Source of the DNA: Sisyra terminalis
Taxonomy: Eukaryota; Arthropoda; Insecta; Neuroptera; Sisyridae
Length of the DNA stretch: 64,000 nt
NCBI GenBank assembly: GCA_958496175.1
Contig: OY292280.1
Coordinates: forward strand, 15,066,001 to 15,130,000
Direction of reading: 5' to 3'
The translations under genes were made by a program, and so were the position numbers. A model generated the notes under the pieces. It was not told where the DNA came from and did not search any database. It was given only the letters and a program-made list of their open reading frames with translations. Shown here in pieces: positions 1-13,100 of the stretch (position 1 is its first letter; each line of letters starts with the position of its first letter).

Positions 1-3000
1 TTTCTCTACAGACCCGCGAAAATTTTTCGCGGACCACTAATGGTCCACGAACTAATGGTCCACTGTTTTGTCGCTGCTATAAAGCACTCCAAATTTCTGA
101 ACTTCACTTTGGCATTCTCTCGTGGTAATGAGCTGCATGAAAAAGCTTAAAAAATATGTTAATTTTTATCAAAAAAAAAAAAAAAAAACAAACTTTTGAT
201 CCGTTTTTGCCGTTTCAGGGTTCACTGGCCGCTGTTGAAGTATTGAAAATATTAACATTAAATCATACGTGACCTGCATGTACAATATGCTAATTAGGCA
301 ACAAATTTTTCAACTTTTGGGAAATTATTGGCAAAAGGTTGTGGTAAAATAGTTGAGGAGTAATTAATTGCTTACTGGTTATTGGTTGAATCAAACAAAT
401 ATAAATTAGTTGTTGGGTTTGATGTGGTACAAGAGTGTCCAATGAAAATTTCAAAAAATGGACAGGACGCCAAAACCGATAAGGATTACGAGCGAGTAGT
501 TGTTTGTATTTCACATAATTGGATTTCAATTTTTGAATAATTTGCCTAGAACTAAGTACTAGATGCCTAGCTATTGTCTGAATCAAAATTCAAAGACCTA
601 TTAACATGTCGCTTGTGAAGTGTTTGATGCTACAATTATGATATTTCTTCAATACAACGACTATGTATTCATTGAAGTTCACTGTTCACGGGCAATACTG
701 GAAATAATTTAATTGGTGAAAAGAAAAAACAAATATCAGGCCAAGGTTGCTGGTTGAAACTAGTTTATGGGACAAGTTATTTAATTATTGTTTCTCTACT
801 TATGCGGCTAAGACAATGCGAAACATTTTTCAACTAGAAAGTAGGGTTTTTTCATTCGAAAGAAAAACAAAGTGAAAAACTTACCATTCTACATTCTAGA
901 ACTACGATGGGACACTGATCACTGGCACGTTTACTCGAATGAAATAAAAATAATTTTTGACGTAAATTTTTAACGAAAACTTTTGACTATCTTGATTGGG
1001 CAGGTTTATTTATGGATGGATGGAATTTTGCTGATAAAATTATAATGGAACCTACAAATGTGAACGTTACGTTCATAACTAACGTTTGTAATTTGTTTGG
1101 CAAGTTATCATCACTGGAACTTGCAGAACCTGCCACGATCAATGTCAATACTTGAATGAATCAAATACCCGCGATTTCCATCCGATAATAAATTAATTCG
1201 ACAAGTCGACTACAAATTTAATCCACACATATTATCATTACCAATTTATTGTTGTTATGTTTTTATGTTAATTTCTTTTTTCTTGTGTATAGTCAAGTGT
1301 TGCTTCATCTCTCTCAGTTCACATCTTACTGATTTCAAACACTCAATGATACCATTAATCACCCAAAAAGATCTATCTCGCGTTATCATTTCAACTATTT
1401 CAAACAAATTCATTTTTTTCCTATTTTTTTTCAATCATTTTTAATTGATTAATACATATGTAATTAAATTTTTTTTTTGGTGACAGCAAGAAAATCAACG
1501 CCGCCATCTTTCCCATAGACTTCTATCAAACGTTATCTGAGTAAAAATCCAAACAAAACCAATCATTTCAAATTACTCCCGTTTTTTTTTTTACTTTTGA
1601 TATAAAATTGAAAGTTAGTTATCGATAGCTTGCAATTAAAGAACTATTCTTTAATAAAATACCAACATAACAATTTAATAAAATGCTTTGAAAATATTCT
1701 ATTTGTATTTGCTTGGAATAGTTTCAAAAAAACTTTAATCTTATAACGGGTGACCAATCGTTTTTCAATAAAGAAGATAGTGTTTGTTTTAAACGTTCTA
1801 TTTTTCCTCGAAATACTTATCTCCTTTTTTTCAATAGTTTAAAATGAATCTATTAATTTTTGTAATCAGAAAATAAATGTTAAAATTGTTTTTTTTTTTA
1901 ATAAGCTGTTTTCAAGGATGAGATTAATTGAGCCTGTGGGCTTATCATTGTGTTTCCTAGGTCCCTACTTCACCAAGTCAAGACCAAGTAGCCGACCAAA
2001 CCTCAGCAACCGACGCATTAGGTGCTTTTCAATTTTTCTCCAACTAATTGGGGTAATTGGAAAACAACCTTGGTTTAGTTGGAGAAAAATTGAGTTTGAC
2101 ATATTTTGACAACCTTTAATGGAATTTTAAATAATAAAACTGCGTTATCAACCTGTGTTTTTGTCCACCGGTGTCCATCCATATTATACAGTGGTTTTTA
2201 TAAACCTTTTCTTTGAAGATATTTCTTACTGTCGATCTTGTAATTTCAAGCTGTGGGTCTGTGAATAGTTTTCGGGATTCTTTTCGGACAAGGGTATCAG
2301 CCTTATGACCCGGCATACATTGCAAGTTGACTTTGTTCTTGGTGACCAGTGTATACTTCGCAGTGTTGTGTAAACCTCGTAGAAACTTATATCTTTAACT
2401 AGAGTAGATAAATGCCAAGGAGTAGATACATATAATTTCTAGTTACGTGGAAAATTAATTTCCACAACAAGAATTAGCGTTTGAAATCGATACTTACTGT
2501 TACACTTAAACTTTTCCAAGTTTAATTTGTTATTTGGAAGATTATTCTTCCATACAAACTGTTGAGTTTGTCGACAACGAAATAACGGATAAAAGAACTG
2601 AATTCAATGCTGCTCATAAGGATTATTACCATAATAAATCATTATGCTTAGCAAATCAGTTAAGTCTTAAATACCCAAAAATCGGTTTAAATCTGCATAA
2701 ACTATGAGACTGGTTCATCATATTTCGCTGGTTTGCTAATGATGGATGAGATTTGAATAAGTTATTTTTTAGTTTTTTCTATATTTATGCTGTTTATATT
2801 TTTATCGTCGTTAACTTGCATTTGCGTATTGGAGAGGTAGCCTAAGTTATCGACCCTTTAATTAGTTTTTCGTGATTAATTGATCACTCCCAAGCTATTT
2901 GGTTACAATCAAAACGGATTCTTTCACAAACGATTTCCTATCGAATGGTAACAAATTTTCTTAGCTAATCAGAATAAGATCTTTCCAATCATAGTACTGT

Positions 3001-4449
3001 GTACCATATGAGGCGTACACATAGTCTCCCGGTTTTTATTTTTCTCCTCCAATTATTTAACAGGAATAGTTTTAAAACGATCGAGGAAATGGTTGATTCA
3101 CTGATTGCAAAAAAACCACACGATTATGAGTCAATATTTTTCCCCGATGATAATATTCGTAACCAAGTTGACATTCCAAACAAATGTAATGCAAAAGAAA
3201 CAACCAAGTTTTAATTAAAAGAAATTCGTGCACTTGCGCTGAACGAGTACGTTGTTTTGCTTTGACAATTTAATGACTTTTTTAGGATTAAACGATAGAT
3301 ATTGAAATGGAAATATTTAGAAATGAATTCATATTTTGATATTTTCCTTGGCCTTAGAGTATTAGTCCGTTTTTTGATAAAATGTAAAATTTTATTGTTT
3401 ATTTAGATTGGCGGATGCACCACCAGATGTCGTCATGTTTCTGTGATATTTTGTAAGTTTATGCATCAGTGTAAACTATAAACGGAGAAAAGATTAAGAA
3501 AAATAGATAGTGAAAATAATAAGTTTGATTTGAATTGTAAAAAAAAATGGAATTTTGTATATGAAAGAGTTTTGTGGTTCTCTTCGATTGAATTGATTGT
3601 TTTTGATGGAAAATCTAAGAAAAAGTACACAATTAAGGCGTTTATGCTAGTACGCCTAGTACGGCTGTATATCCAGGCATCATTTGGTTTACGATTGGTT
3701 AAACCCTAATTTACAAAGTGTAGAATTGGTCGTTTTGTTTTTTTTTTTTTTTTGACATTTTTGCCGAAAAACATTTAAAAACACAAAATGCGGTTATCAA
3801 TATTTTTTATGAGCCAATGCTGATAATGATTTCGGGAATTTTAAATGCTGTTGTTCAAACGAGGTTGTACTACAGTTTTTTGTTTTGACGGGGTGCGTAC
3901 GTGGGATGCGTGGTTTCTATTTTTCAATCGGATAATTAAGTACAACGAAAATGACATAAATAAAAATGGTGATATTTTGAGGCTAATAAGCGGGAGTGAA
4001 AGATCAGAGTTAACAAAAAATTAAACAAATTTGATCAATGCGATTAGAATTATCTATTCCGTTGTCTTCCTCTATTCAATTGTGATAAGCTAAGGATTTT
4101 CTGTTCAAAAAAGAAAAAAATAAAATAAATCTTCAAAAATATTTTTGGGTAATTGTTTTATTCTACAAAATTTTTTTTCTCATATTATTATTTACAACAG
4201 TTAATTTAAATATTTTTTATCTTAATAATTGATCTAGTTAATTTTATTAAAAAATTAATAACAAATAAAAGGGCTTTGTTCATTTAAAAAATCTTTTTGT
4301 TTTGTCTAATAGTTTTAGAAAAATCTTTTAACAATAGGTTGTTGGTTAAGTGGTTATATTTGTATGAATCTATAAACACATCGTATGATAATACAGTACA
4401 AGAAAATGTTTAGTATTATGACGAGTATTTGCTAAAGAAAATGTATATT
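1..4449. other. Upstream intergenic DNA, no gene recognised
   Basis: A+T-rich sequence with homopolymer runs (poly-A near 171-188, poly-T near 3728-3751). All open frames are short, lack domain-like sequence and are probably chance. No RNA gene or bounded repeat was recognised. Confidence 0.6.
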
Positions 4450-4457
4450 GGTTGTAG

Positions 4458-6019
4458 CAGTGGCGTGCACAGAGCTTTTTGACAGAAATTTTAAAAGCTA
4501 CTTTAATATAATCAAAAATGCTGCTTAGTTCGTCGTCATGATGAGTAAATAATGAACCCTATACCGATTAACCAACAAAATTTTAAAGTGTGAATTTTCC
4601 AAATTTTTTTTTTTTGATAATCGATGGGAAATCGTTTGTAGAGGTATGTGAAGAAACCAATTCGTTTGTGACAAAATAGTTTAGCAGTAATAAATTAATT
4701 AAGAAAAATTAATTAATTAGTCATTGATATAGTAAAATGTTAAGAAAATATGGTTCAAAGCAACATACAATAACAAAAATGCGGGAAAATTAAGGAAACG
4801 GTTGGTTAAATGTAAAACTAAAAAAAAAATTAAGGAAAATTAAACAGAACCTCCCCCCTTCGAAAAAAATGGAAAAAAAAGGCAATTATGAAATTATTTT
4901 TTTTTCTCAAATTATATTTTCCCAAAATTTTACAAAATAATAAAAATAGAAACATAATTAAACAGACTTTTCTCCCAAATTTTTTCATCGTTCGTGAAAT
5001 TCAATAATTCACACCAAAAATTTTTGAAAAAATATAAATATGTGGTAGAAAATTAAGTGTTTTTTGAAATTCGGAAAATATTTTTCTTTAATTTTTTTTT
5101 GTTCTAGTTTAACCAACCGTTTCCTAAATTTTCCCTCATTTTTGTGATTGTATGCTGCTTTAAACCTTATTTTTTTAACATTTTACTATATCAATGACTA
5201 ATTAATTTCCTTTTCTTAATTAATTTATTACCGCTAATCTAATTTGTCACAAACAAAACGGTTTCTTTCACAAACCTTTACGAACGATTTCCCATCGATT
5301 AGCAAAAACAAATTTTGGAAAATTCACACTTTAAAATTTTATTGGTTAATCGGTATAGGGTAAATAATGATGTTGATATTTTTAACCACAAATATCCATA
5401 GACTCATTTTGTAAACTTTATTAAAGAAATACAATATAATCGTCAGGATTAAATAATGCAGATAATAGATAATACATTATAAAAATTTATTAGAATTAAA
5501 TAATAACAATGTACGTAGATTACTGATCGTTAAAATCGATTATTGAGATCAATCAAATTCAAACTTTGATAATGAATAAGAAACGATGCTACTTCGGCAA
5601 TTTTCGTAATTTGTCGTATTGTAAGAAGACAGTGTCTTTCTATGAGGTTGTGTGCGTGCGTATGTGTAGAATTGTATATTTGTATTATACGAACGCACAC
5701 ACTGGCTATATATATAGCTATGAGTGAACACATATAAATATTTAGGCACGAATAGTTTGTGTCTTTCCCGCGGCATTGCCAGGAGCGCTAGTGTATCGCA
5801 ATACAAATATTATATACCAGTCGCTTACTCAATATTGAACGAACGAAGGAGCTGGCATAATCTGTATACTGTATAGATGATATCCGTTAAGATTTTTTGT
5901 TTATTGATATTTGATAGTACTCGTAAATAAAATTAGATATCGGAATAAGATTATAAATATTTATCTGAATTATGTAGGGTAGGCAGTGTCTTTTTGTCTA
6001 TATGTAATGCACGCCACTG
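4458..6019. mobile_element. hAT-type non-autonomous element, 1562 bp, copy 1
   Basis: It starts CAGTGGCGTGCAC and ends GTGCACGCCACTG-like (TGCACGCCACTG), giving terminal inverted repeats of about 12 bp. It is flanked by a perfect 8-bp target duplication GGTTGTAG (4450-4457 and 6020-6027), the hAT hallmark. No transposase frame is present. Inside is a long foldback: roughly 4557-4850 is the reverse complement of 5100-5360, sharing the blocks CCCTATACCGATTAACCAA and AATCGATGGGAAATCGTT. A second copy lies at 14494-16057 in the same orientation. An 85-codon minus-strand frame (5549-5806) occurs in both copies but resembles no known protein. Confidence 0.85.
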
Positions 6020-6900
6020 GGTTGTAGGCTGTTGGATATGTTAGTCTGTTTTCTTGCGCACATAAACGGCTGCACAACTGAAAAGTGTGGTTCATCCGTA
6101 GTGGAAATATGATGTTCTTCTCTTCAATTTGAATTCTACATTTTTCATCATTGTCATGGCAAATTTATGTTCACTCTATTCGCCACTGATTCACCTTATC
6201 ATTATTATCAGCAATTATCAGAAAAAGCGACATATGGTAGACTATGCGCATTGGTTCGTTTGCGCAACAAATGGACAACAAAAACAGAATCTTGATTCAC
6301 AATTTGAGCGTAGCATCCCTTGTTCGAGTAAAATGTCTCGGTCTCTCACGTTCAAAATATTATCTTTATACTTCCATCTTTTTCTATCACATGTTTATCA
6401 AAATGACAGTAAGCACCAAAAGTATTGACGCGCATGGGTCAAAGATACATTATCCTAATTTGCAGAACAAAGCCCAAAATTGAACACAATTATTTCGAAA
6501 TTGTTTAAACTTGATTTTTACAAAAAATTAAAAAGAAAATTTTTTTTAGATACCTAAGCAAAATGAGTGACCAGTATTTGGAGAATTCGAGGAACCCAAC
6601 GTAACAGAACAAGTAAACATCCCCAGGCTCTACAAAAAAACAAAATAAACAAAATGGTCTGGCAAGAATTCCCACGCCAGATTTTATGCAATTTTAATGA
6701 AATATTTGAGAAAAATTAAAGGCATTGCCGATCCACTAACTGGCTTATAATGGATACAGTCTATAGTGGTTGTTTAGAATGTAATATTAAACGTTTTTCA
6801 TTATATAATAATTTCTTGAGTTACATATTTATTTTCGAACCGTGCTATTCTATACTGTCTGTTTACTGGGAAATTGCTAAGCCACTCGTATTACTGTGCA
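6020..6900 (+). other. Region upstream of the PI3K adaptor first coding exon
   Basis: This stretch should contain the promoter and 5' UTR of the long PI3K adaptor transcript. No clear TATA box, initiator or noncoding exon can be fixed by eye. Two overlapping short frames (6129-6428, 6244-6483) show no family features. Confidence 0.35.
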
Positions 6901-7123
6901 ATGGGGGATTGTTCTCTATACAAAGCATTGCACAATTATCAAGCGCCTGTTAGCGATCCTACTCAACTCTCATTTCAAAAGAATGATATTTTCGAAGTTA
7001 ATCATCCGTACGTAAACGAGCTATCCGACCAGGACACCGCTGAAAATGCAGATAATTCAAAACCACGTCTAGGTTTCCTTTTCGCTTATAATCGTCGGTC
7101 GGGCGAACAAGGATATGTTCCAG
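6901..7123 (+). CDS. PI3K adaptor exon 1: SH3 domain
   Basis: ATG at 6901 is the first in-frame ATG and has G at -3 and +4. The exon encodes most of an SH3 fold. The ALYDY motif reads ALHNY (residues 9-13), and the RT-loop region carries an acidic insertion, as in p85. The segment GFLFAYN (58-64) aligns with GWLNGYN of p85, so the usual ligand-binding Trp is Phe59. It ends GYVP plus one base at donor cag|gtaaac (phase 1). The fold completes in the next exon. Confidence 0.85.
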
Positions 7124-10100
7124 GTAAACCATCACGCTATGGTGACTCTACACCAATTTTCGATGTCGTTTTGTCTTTGTGCATGCCCATTGAAGTGCGG
7201 TTTTACCTTTTTACGCACGCTCTAAGCAGTTGCCAATTGTGCATGGGACTTGTACAATGGTACCCAATGTGCAATCCTCTCCGCTTTTCCACCATAATCG
7301 ACACATTTTTATACTTAACGCAAAACGCTAGCTCACATGGTCTTAGGCAACTGTTTTCTCAACAACTGAAGCTTTCTTGGCTGCTTTAATCGTTTGTCTT
7401 TCTCTTTTTTCATACGGTTCTTTATTTTCCATAAGACCAGAGTTGATATTGAGGCAGCAGGATTCTAATAGTTTATATCGGTGGTGGAGATCAGCTTTTC
7501 TTAAAAATAAAAGCAAAATGTAAATTCTTTAAAAATAATGACCAAGTTCAAACTTCTAATATGTACTAGGATTATATAAGGATATTTTTTTTCTGTTACT
7601 ACGTAAGTGAGTGGCAGAGACCTGTAGGCTGCAGTCCAATCGGTAAACGCCTTAAATCATATTAACTTCTTCGATGTCCTAACCAACTTATATAAGAATA
7701 CACTACAACCCAATTCTGACAAACATAAGATTTACTATTTCAAAACGTTTCACTATCTATCTATATGCCTTCTTTTAACACAACAATGACTTAACCGATT
7801 TTGATATTTAGTACTCAGGTAAAGCTTATTATTCTTTCGAGAGAGATATATACGGAATAGCTTTAATCACTTGGAGCTTTACAATTACATGAGAAAGTAT
7901 CTCGTTTTGATTAACCACCGACTCAAACAGGATCCAATTAGCTGTACTGAAAGAGAAGGGATATTTTTTCAAAGGATTTTTGAACATTGAAATAAAAGTA
8001 TCTAATGATGTATCTATATGTAATCTATATCTATATGTAAAAGTATCTAACGTATGATTTTTTGCCAATAAAATGGAAGTTTTAATTAATACCACCTTAT
8101 TATTACTACTATCTTTATCATCGGCGAAGTATAATCTTTAAGTAGAGTCCTTTAATGAAAAAGTGAGGTTATAAATTTGATTCAATTCAAAAAACAAAAA
8201 AATATTTCTTTTAAAAGACTGTATAGTAGTTTTGATAGCTTAGTGAAGTTGTAACTTACCGACTAGCATACTAGCATCAACAGACACACGCGAAAACAAG
8301 TGATCAACATTTTCTTCCCATTTTATTTTTTAATTTTTTCTAAAAAGTTGAACCAAAAACTAAGGTTAACTTGAGCAAAAGTGTAACTAAATATAATATT
8401 TATTTAAAGTCATAAATGTCTAAAAATGGAGAATCTTTTCGAGAAATTAGTACGTAAACTCAACTGAAAACCGATTTGAATTTACAAATAATTACACAGA
8501 CTTGCGCCGTTTGGTGTAAGGCACAAACCTTAGTTGACTGATCGGTTTACACTGAAATCAATTGCACTTAAGTTATATTTAATTCTGAACATACTTTCAG
8601 CATCCTCTAGTGGAACATTTATTTCCAGTAGCAAATTTATTGCTGAGTCGTACAAATATATTTTCTTCATCGCCATGTTTATTTTAAAATGGCACCCAAT
8701 TTCTCATCGTCCATTTCGACCCAACTATTGAAGTGGGTCGTTGTCAAGGTTTGTAAATTACACAGGTTGCTCCATTAGAAAAAAAAATGACGTCATACGA
8801 AGAATTTTGAAATTGATCAGTCTGAAGATATGTACGAATTTCTTCCCGGATACGTCACGTAGCCACCATGAGGCCACCTGTGTATTTTATAAACCTTGGG
8901 TCGTTGTGAGGGTTTTGTGGTCGAAAACAATGACGTCATAAAATGGTTCGCCACTAAAATAGACGCAAAAATGGGTGATGTGAGCGTTCTGGACGTTGTG
9001 GTCGCTTAGTGTAACGCACCCATAGCAGTTTTTTTAAATTTATTTTCAAATACATTTACGAAGCCAAATTCCCAATTACTAAAAGTTCCACGAAATTAAC
9101 TAAGTACACCAAAAAATTTGTTGGTATTTTTTTTTTCTTAAAAAAGAATTCAACTCACAAATATTTGTATTTCCATAAAATTTTTGGTAATTATATATTT
9201 TGTAAATTTCATTGCGCTTGCGTTTTAGTACAGGCTCAAACCTTATTTTTTTTCCTTCTGTCTCACAAATTGTTTGAGAAAGAAATATTTTTTTTTGTTT
9301 TTAACCTTTAAAAAGCTGCATTACAAAATTGTTTGTTATATTTCATCCGCTATATTGACTTAACATTCACATTTATATTAACGATTTAATCGGTTTTTTG
9401 AAAAAAGAATAATAATAATATAGGAAATAAGAATAATAACTTAAATAAAGTACTACTTATATCGAAAATTTTCTGTAACTGGTATTTGAATCACGTGACT
9501 CACTTCGTTTGTAAGTCATTTTCTGATTGGACCAAATATACGACCAATCAGAAGTATGCTTTAAAAATAAACAAAAATATTATGAGGGCTTGGAATAAAT
9601 GTCAAGTATAATTTTGGTGGTGAAATATTAATTACATTTTGATAACAAAAAAGAGTTATGTTACATTAATGTTGAAAATATATAATTTTATTCATAACTT
9701 AAAAAGAAAAAATAAAACAGGTAATCAAAAAATAGTAAAGAATTAAAAAAAAAAAAAAAAAAAAACTAGTGATTTTTTATAAATAGCATTTGTAAAATAA
9801 TTTGTTTTATTTTCTGTTTTAAGTCGATTTCGTGAAACTTTTGGGATCTGAAGTAAACAATACTATTCATCATCCTTCAGCACCTGGCTTAGAAGAAGAA
9901 GACTCATATTTAATTCCAACCGGCGAATACAGAAATAATGGTTTGTGCTAGATATTTTTGTTTATTTTCTCATTTGTCTCATTTATTCTTTTATTTGTAG
10001 GGGGCGTTACGCAAATCAGCACACATTGCACCAAAGAAGTGTACTTCGTCAGACCAATTTTATGTTCCTTTTGTAAGTAGTTATCCGATAAGCAAGCAAT

Positions 10101-13100
10101 CATTTAATCCTAGTAGACATGTTGCGCAATTGTGTGGTCTCTGACGCATGTCTCAGATTGTCTCCGTATACATGTCCAAAGACAAATCCTGCCGATTGGA
10201 ATGGGAGACTTTAGGAGACACCATGCGATCTTAGACATGTTCTATGTTGTCTATAAGGGAACCGCGTCCCAGTCTATCTCCAAGTACAAAACAATATCCT
10301 CCAAGGTGAGGTGCGAAAATAAGTTTGAAAAATTCTATAGATCGTCTAAAGACCTCTCATTTGACAAAAAAAGATAAACGAAAGTTGATAAAGGACTGGC
10401 ATTTTCACATCTGGATAATGACTTTCATTTTGCATATACAATTTTATCTAGGAGATAGAAAAAACATGTTCATTTGCATCTCAGAAGAGTGATATGTGTA
10501 GAATTTATTTAACAATATAACAAATCTTTTCTCGTGGGAAGAGGTGCACTATTTCAAAATAAACTTTTTATCATTTTGAACTGTACATTGAACTATTATT
10601 TACCACTGTTTAACAAAATTGTAATTATTTTCTTTTTGTTTTAGGCAACGATTATATTTGGGGAGCAGGCAAAGTTGGTGTCATATGTGAAGGTAAAAAT
10701 CAAAAGAATTATTACATTTAGTAAAATTCAATATAATGGAAAATTTGGATGTTGTAAAACTCAGTTTACCATCGAAGGTCAAATTGTAATAGTAATAATT
10801 CGTGAAATTCAATTCAATAATGGTTCCAAATCTTAGATAGAATTTCTACAAAACAAGTATTTCTTTATCCCATGATTACCACAATTTGTGCACAATCCGA
10901 ATTAGAACCAGGGATGTGAAAAAATAATCAATTATGGAAAAAATCAGTTATTTCTTCGATAAAAAATATTGATTAATTAAAAATCTAGTTTTTCTTTTCG
11001 TTCGTTGTTTATTTTTACGTTCGCAATCCTCCCAAACCCGGAGCTAAAGAGTATCGGAGTGGTAAAAGTACTAACTTTTTCCAAGACGTTTGGTAATTAT
11101 TAATTATGATAAATGATTATTAATAGTTTTCATTCATCACACTTACCATTACATAAACAGGAAAAAGAAAAGCAGATATTCTTTCAAGTAATCGAAACAA
11201 AAACGATTTTTAATTAATCGATTTTTTCTTGTCAATGTCACATCCCTACTTAGGATATTGGTGTAAAAATTTAGAAATTATTTTAAGAATCTTAGTTAAC
11301 AATCTTTTGGTGATAAACTTAAGTGTTGTCTTACAAAATTAAGAATTTAAATACAAATCATTTAGATTTGAATTTTTAGAACAATATGATATATTATAAA
11401 AAAATACTTAAGACTCCTTAATTTTGTACAACTCTGTTTCTAAAACAAATGAAAATTATATCAACCAGTGTTGATATCTAATACACACAAGTGTAATATA
11501 CACTATAGAGGACTCGTGTTTAATTTTTTTTTACTTCAAAATTGATTCGGAGATCCTATATCTCTTTAACTATCATTTCACTTGAATAAACTCGTCCGAA
11601 ATGGTCGTCATCACATTCCATGTTATCCACATGATTAACTTAGGTAGATAGAAATAGAAACTCCAAAATTTGAAGTGATTTTTTAGGTCATTGGTCATAT
11701 ATACCATTAGCACTCTATACTACATCTCTGTGATTTAGTAAACTAAATAGATTAGATTTTGACCTTTTTTTGTGCCTTTTATTTGATTGCTTTAAAACTC
11801 AGTGGATATATGTTCAGCATTTATTTTTGGAGTTAAAGTAATACTGATATTTCTTAACAATAGATGTTTTAAAATGTAATTCAGTCTCTTGCTATATAGT
11901 GATCGTAATTTACAAAAAAAAAAAAAATCGATGCAAGTCTTCGTAAAATATGTCATGTATTGAGAGGACAATAGGTGCGAAAAAAAAATGTTTTGTGCAT
12001 GCATTGTCCGAAAACTACTTGATAGACTTTCATATTTCTTAATCGTTTTTATTAAATTCTACTTCCCTAGCGAGTACTGCAAATCCACTTCTATAGCTTG
12101 ATCCAATTAGTTCTATACCTTGTAAACACAGCGAATATGACTGACTTTGAATTACAGTTCTAAATTCAATACAAGTAAGCCATCAAAATTTGGCAACGTA
12201 TCATTTTCTATTTTGTTCTTAATTTAAATTAAATATATATCTGGTCATAATGACAATTTGGCTACAAAAGAGAAAACTATATCGATATCAGTACATCCGC
12301 GTACGTCTTCAAATGGTTTTTTATTTCCATTGTAACAATATCAATTTCATCGGAATTTAAATATATATTCTTAAATCTGGGATCCAATAAAGTAGAGGTA
12401 AGTAGAGCTAGATGTCCTTTGACTTATGCAAATCACTGATTCATGGTTTTTCATTACTTCAAAAATTGTCATATTTTTTTCGCGGAATTTGCTAAGTTAT
12501 TGGGAAATTAATTGAATTATGCTTTTTTACTCTAATAAATGATAGAATTACTACAATTTTTACTATATTACCAATGTTGTCAAATAGCCTATTGAATTAA
12601 CAAAAAACAAACAAAAAATGCGAATTGAATTAAAAACAAAATAGAAAATGAGCCGTTGTCAGATTTTGACGCTCTTAAAAGTCATTTGTGCTCCCAATTC
12701 TGCAAGAAGAAAGATTAAAAACCGCTAATTCACAAGTGCGCATGGTACACAAGTTCAGCAATCATAAGTATATAGTTTTGAATTCTTGCAAAAACGAACA
12801 TACTAGAATTAGATTTATTTATTTGGTCCTAATGTTCTAAGTATTATAGATCAAGTTTGTATCACGCAGATCGAGACGTGGGTAGCAGTTTGTCAATTAA
12901 TCGTAAAGGAGTATTAGATTTAGAACTTTCTGAATGGAGAAAAGATAGATAGTTTTATTTAAGGAGCGAAGCAAGCAGGCTGAAATGGGGTTGGTGAGTG
13001 AAGTAAGCAGAAGACGAGTCTCTCAGTTCTATTTATTAGTAATATTTTCTTTTACAGTCATGGAAACTATCGAAAAAGGTTTCAACTGAATTGGTTTTAT

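Noticed and set aside
2116..2325. Minus-strand frame with a helix-turn-helix-like stretch (QLEITRSTVRNIF)
   Set aside because: Too short and isolated to call a transposase relic; no second motif found.
5549..5806. 85-codon minus frame repeated at 15593-15850
   Set aside because: Lies in non-autonomous hAT elements. The N-terminal half diverges freely between copies, so similarity reflects element copying.
10132..10377. 81-codon plus frame in the PI3K intron
   Set aside because: No family features, and it lies between C1 exons 3 and 4, whose direct joining gives an exact C1 motif.
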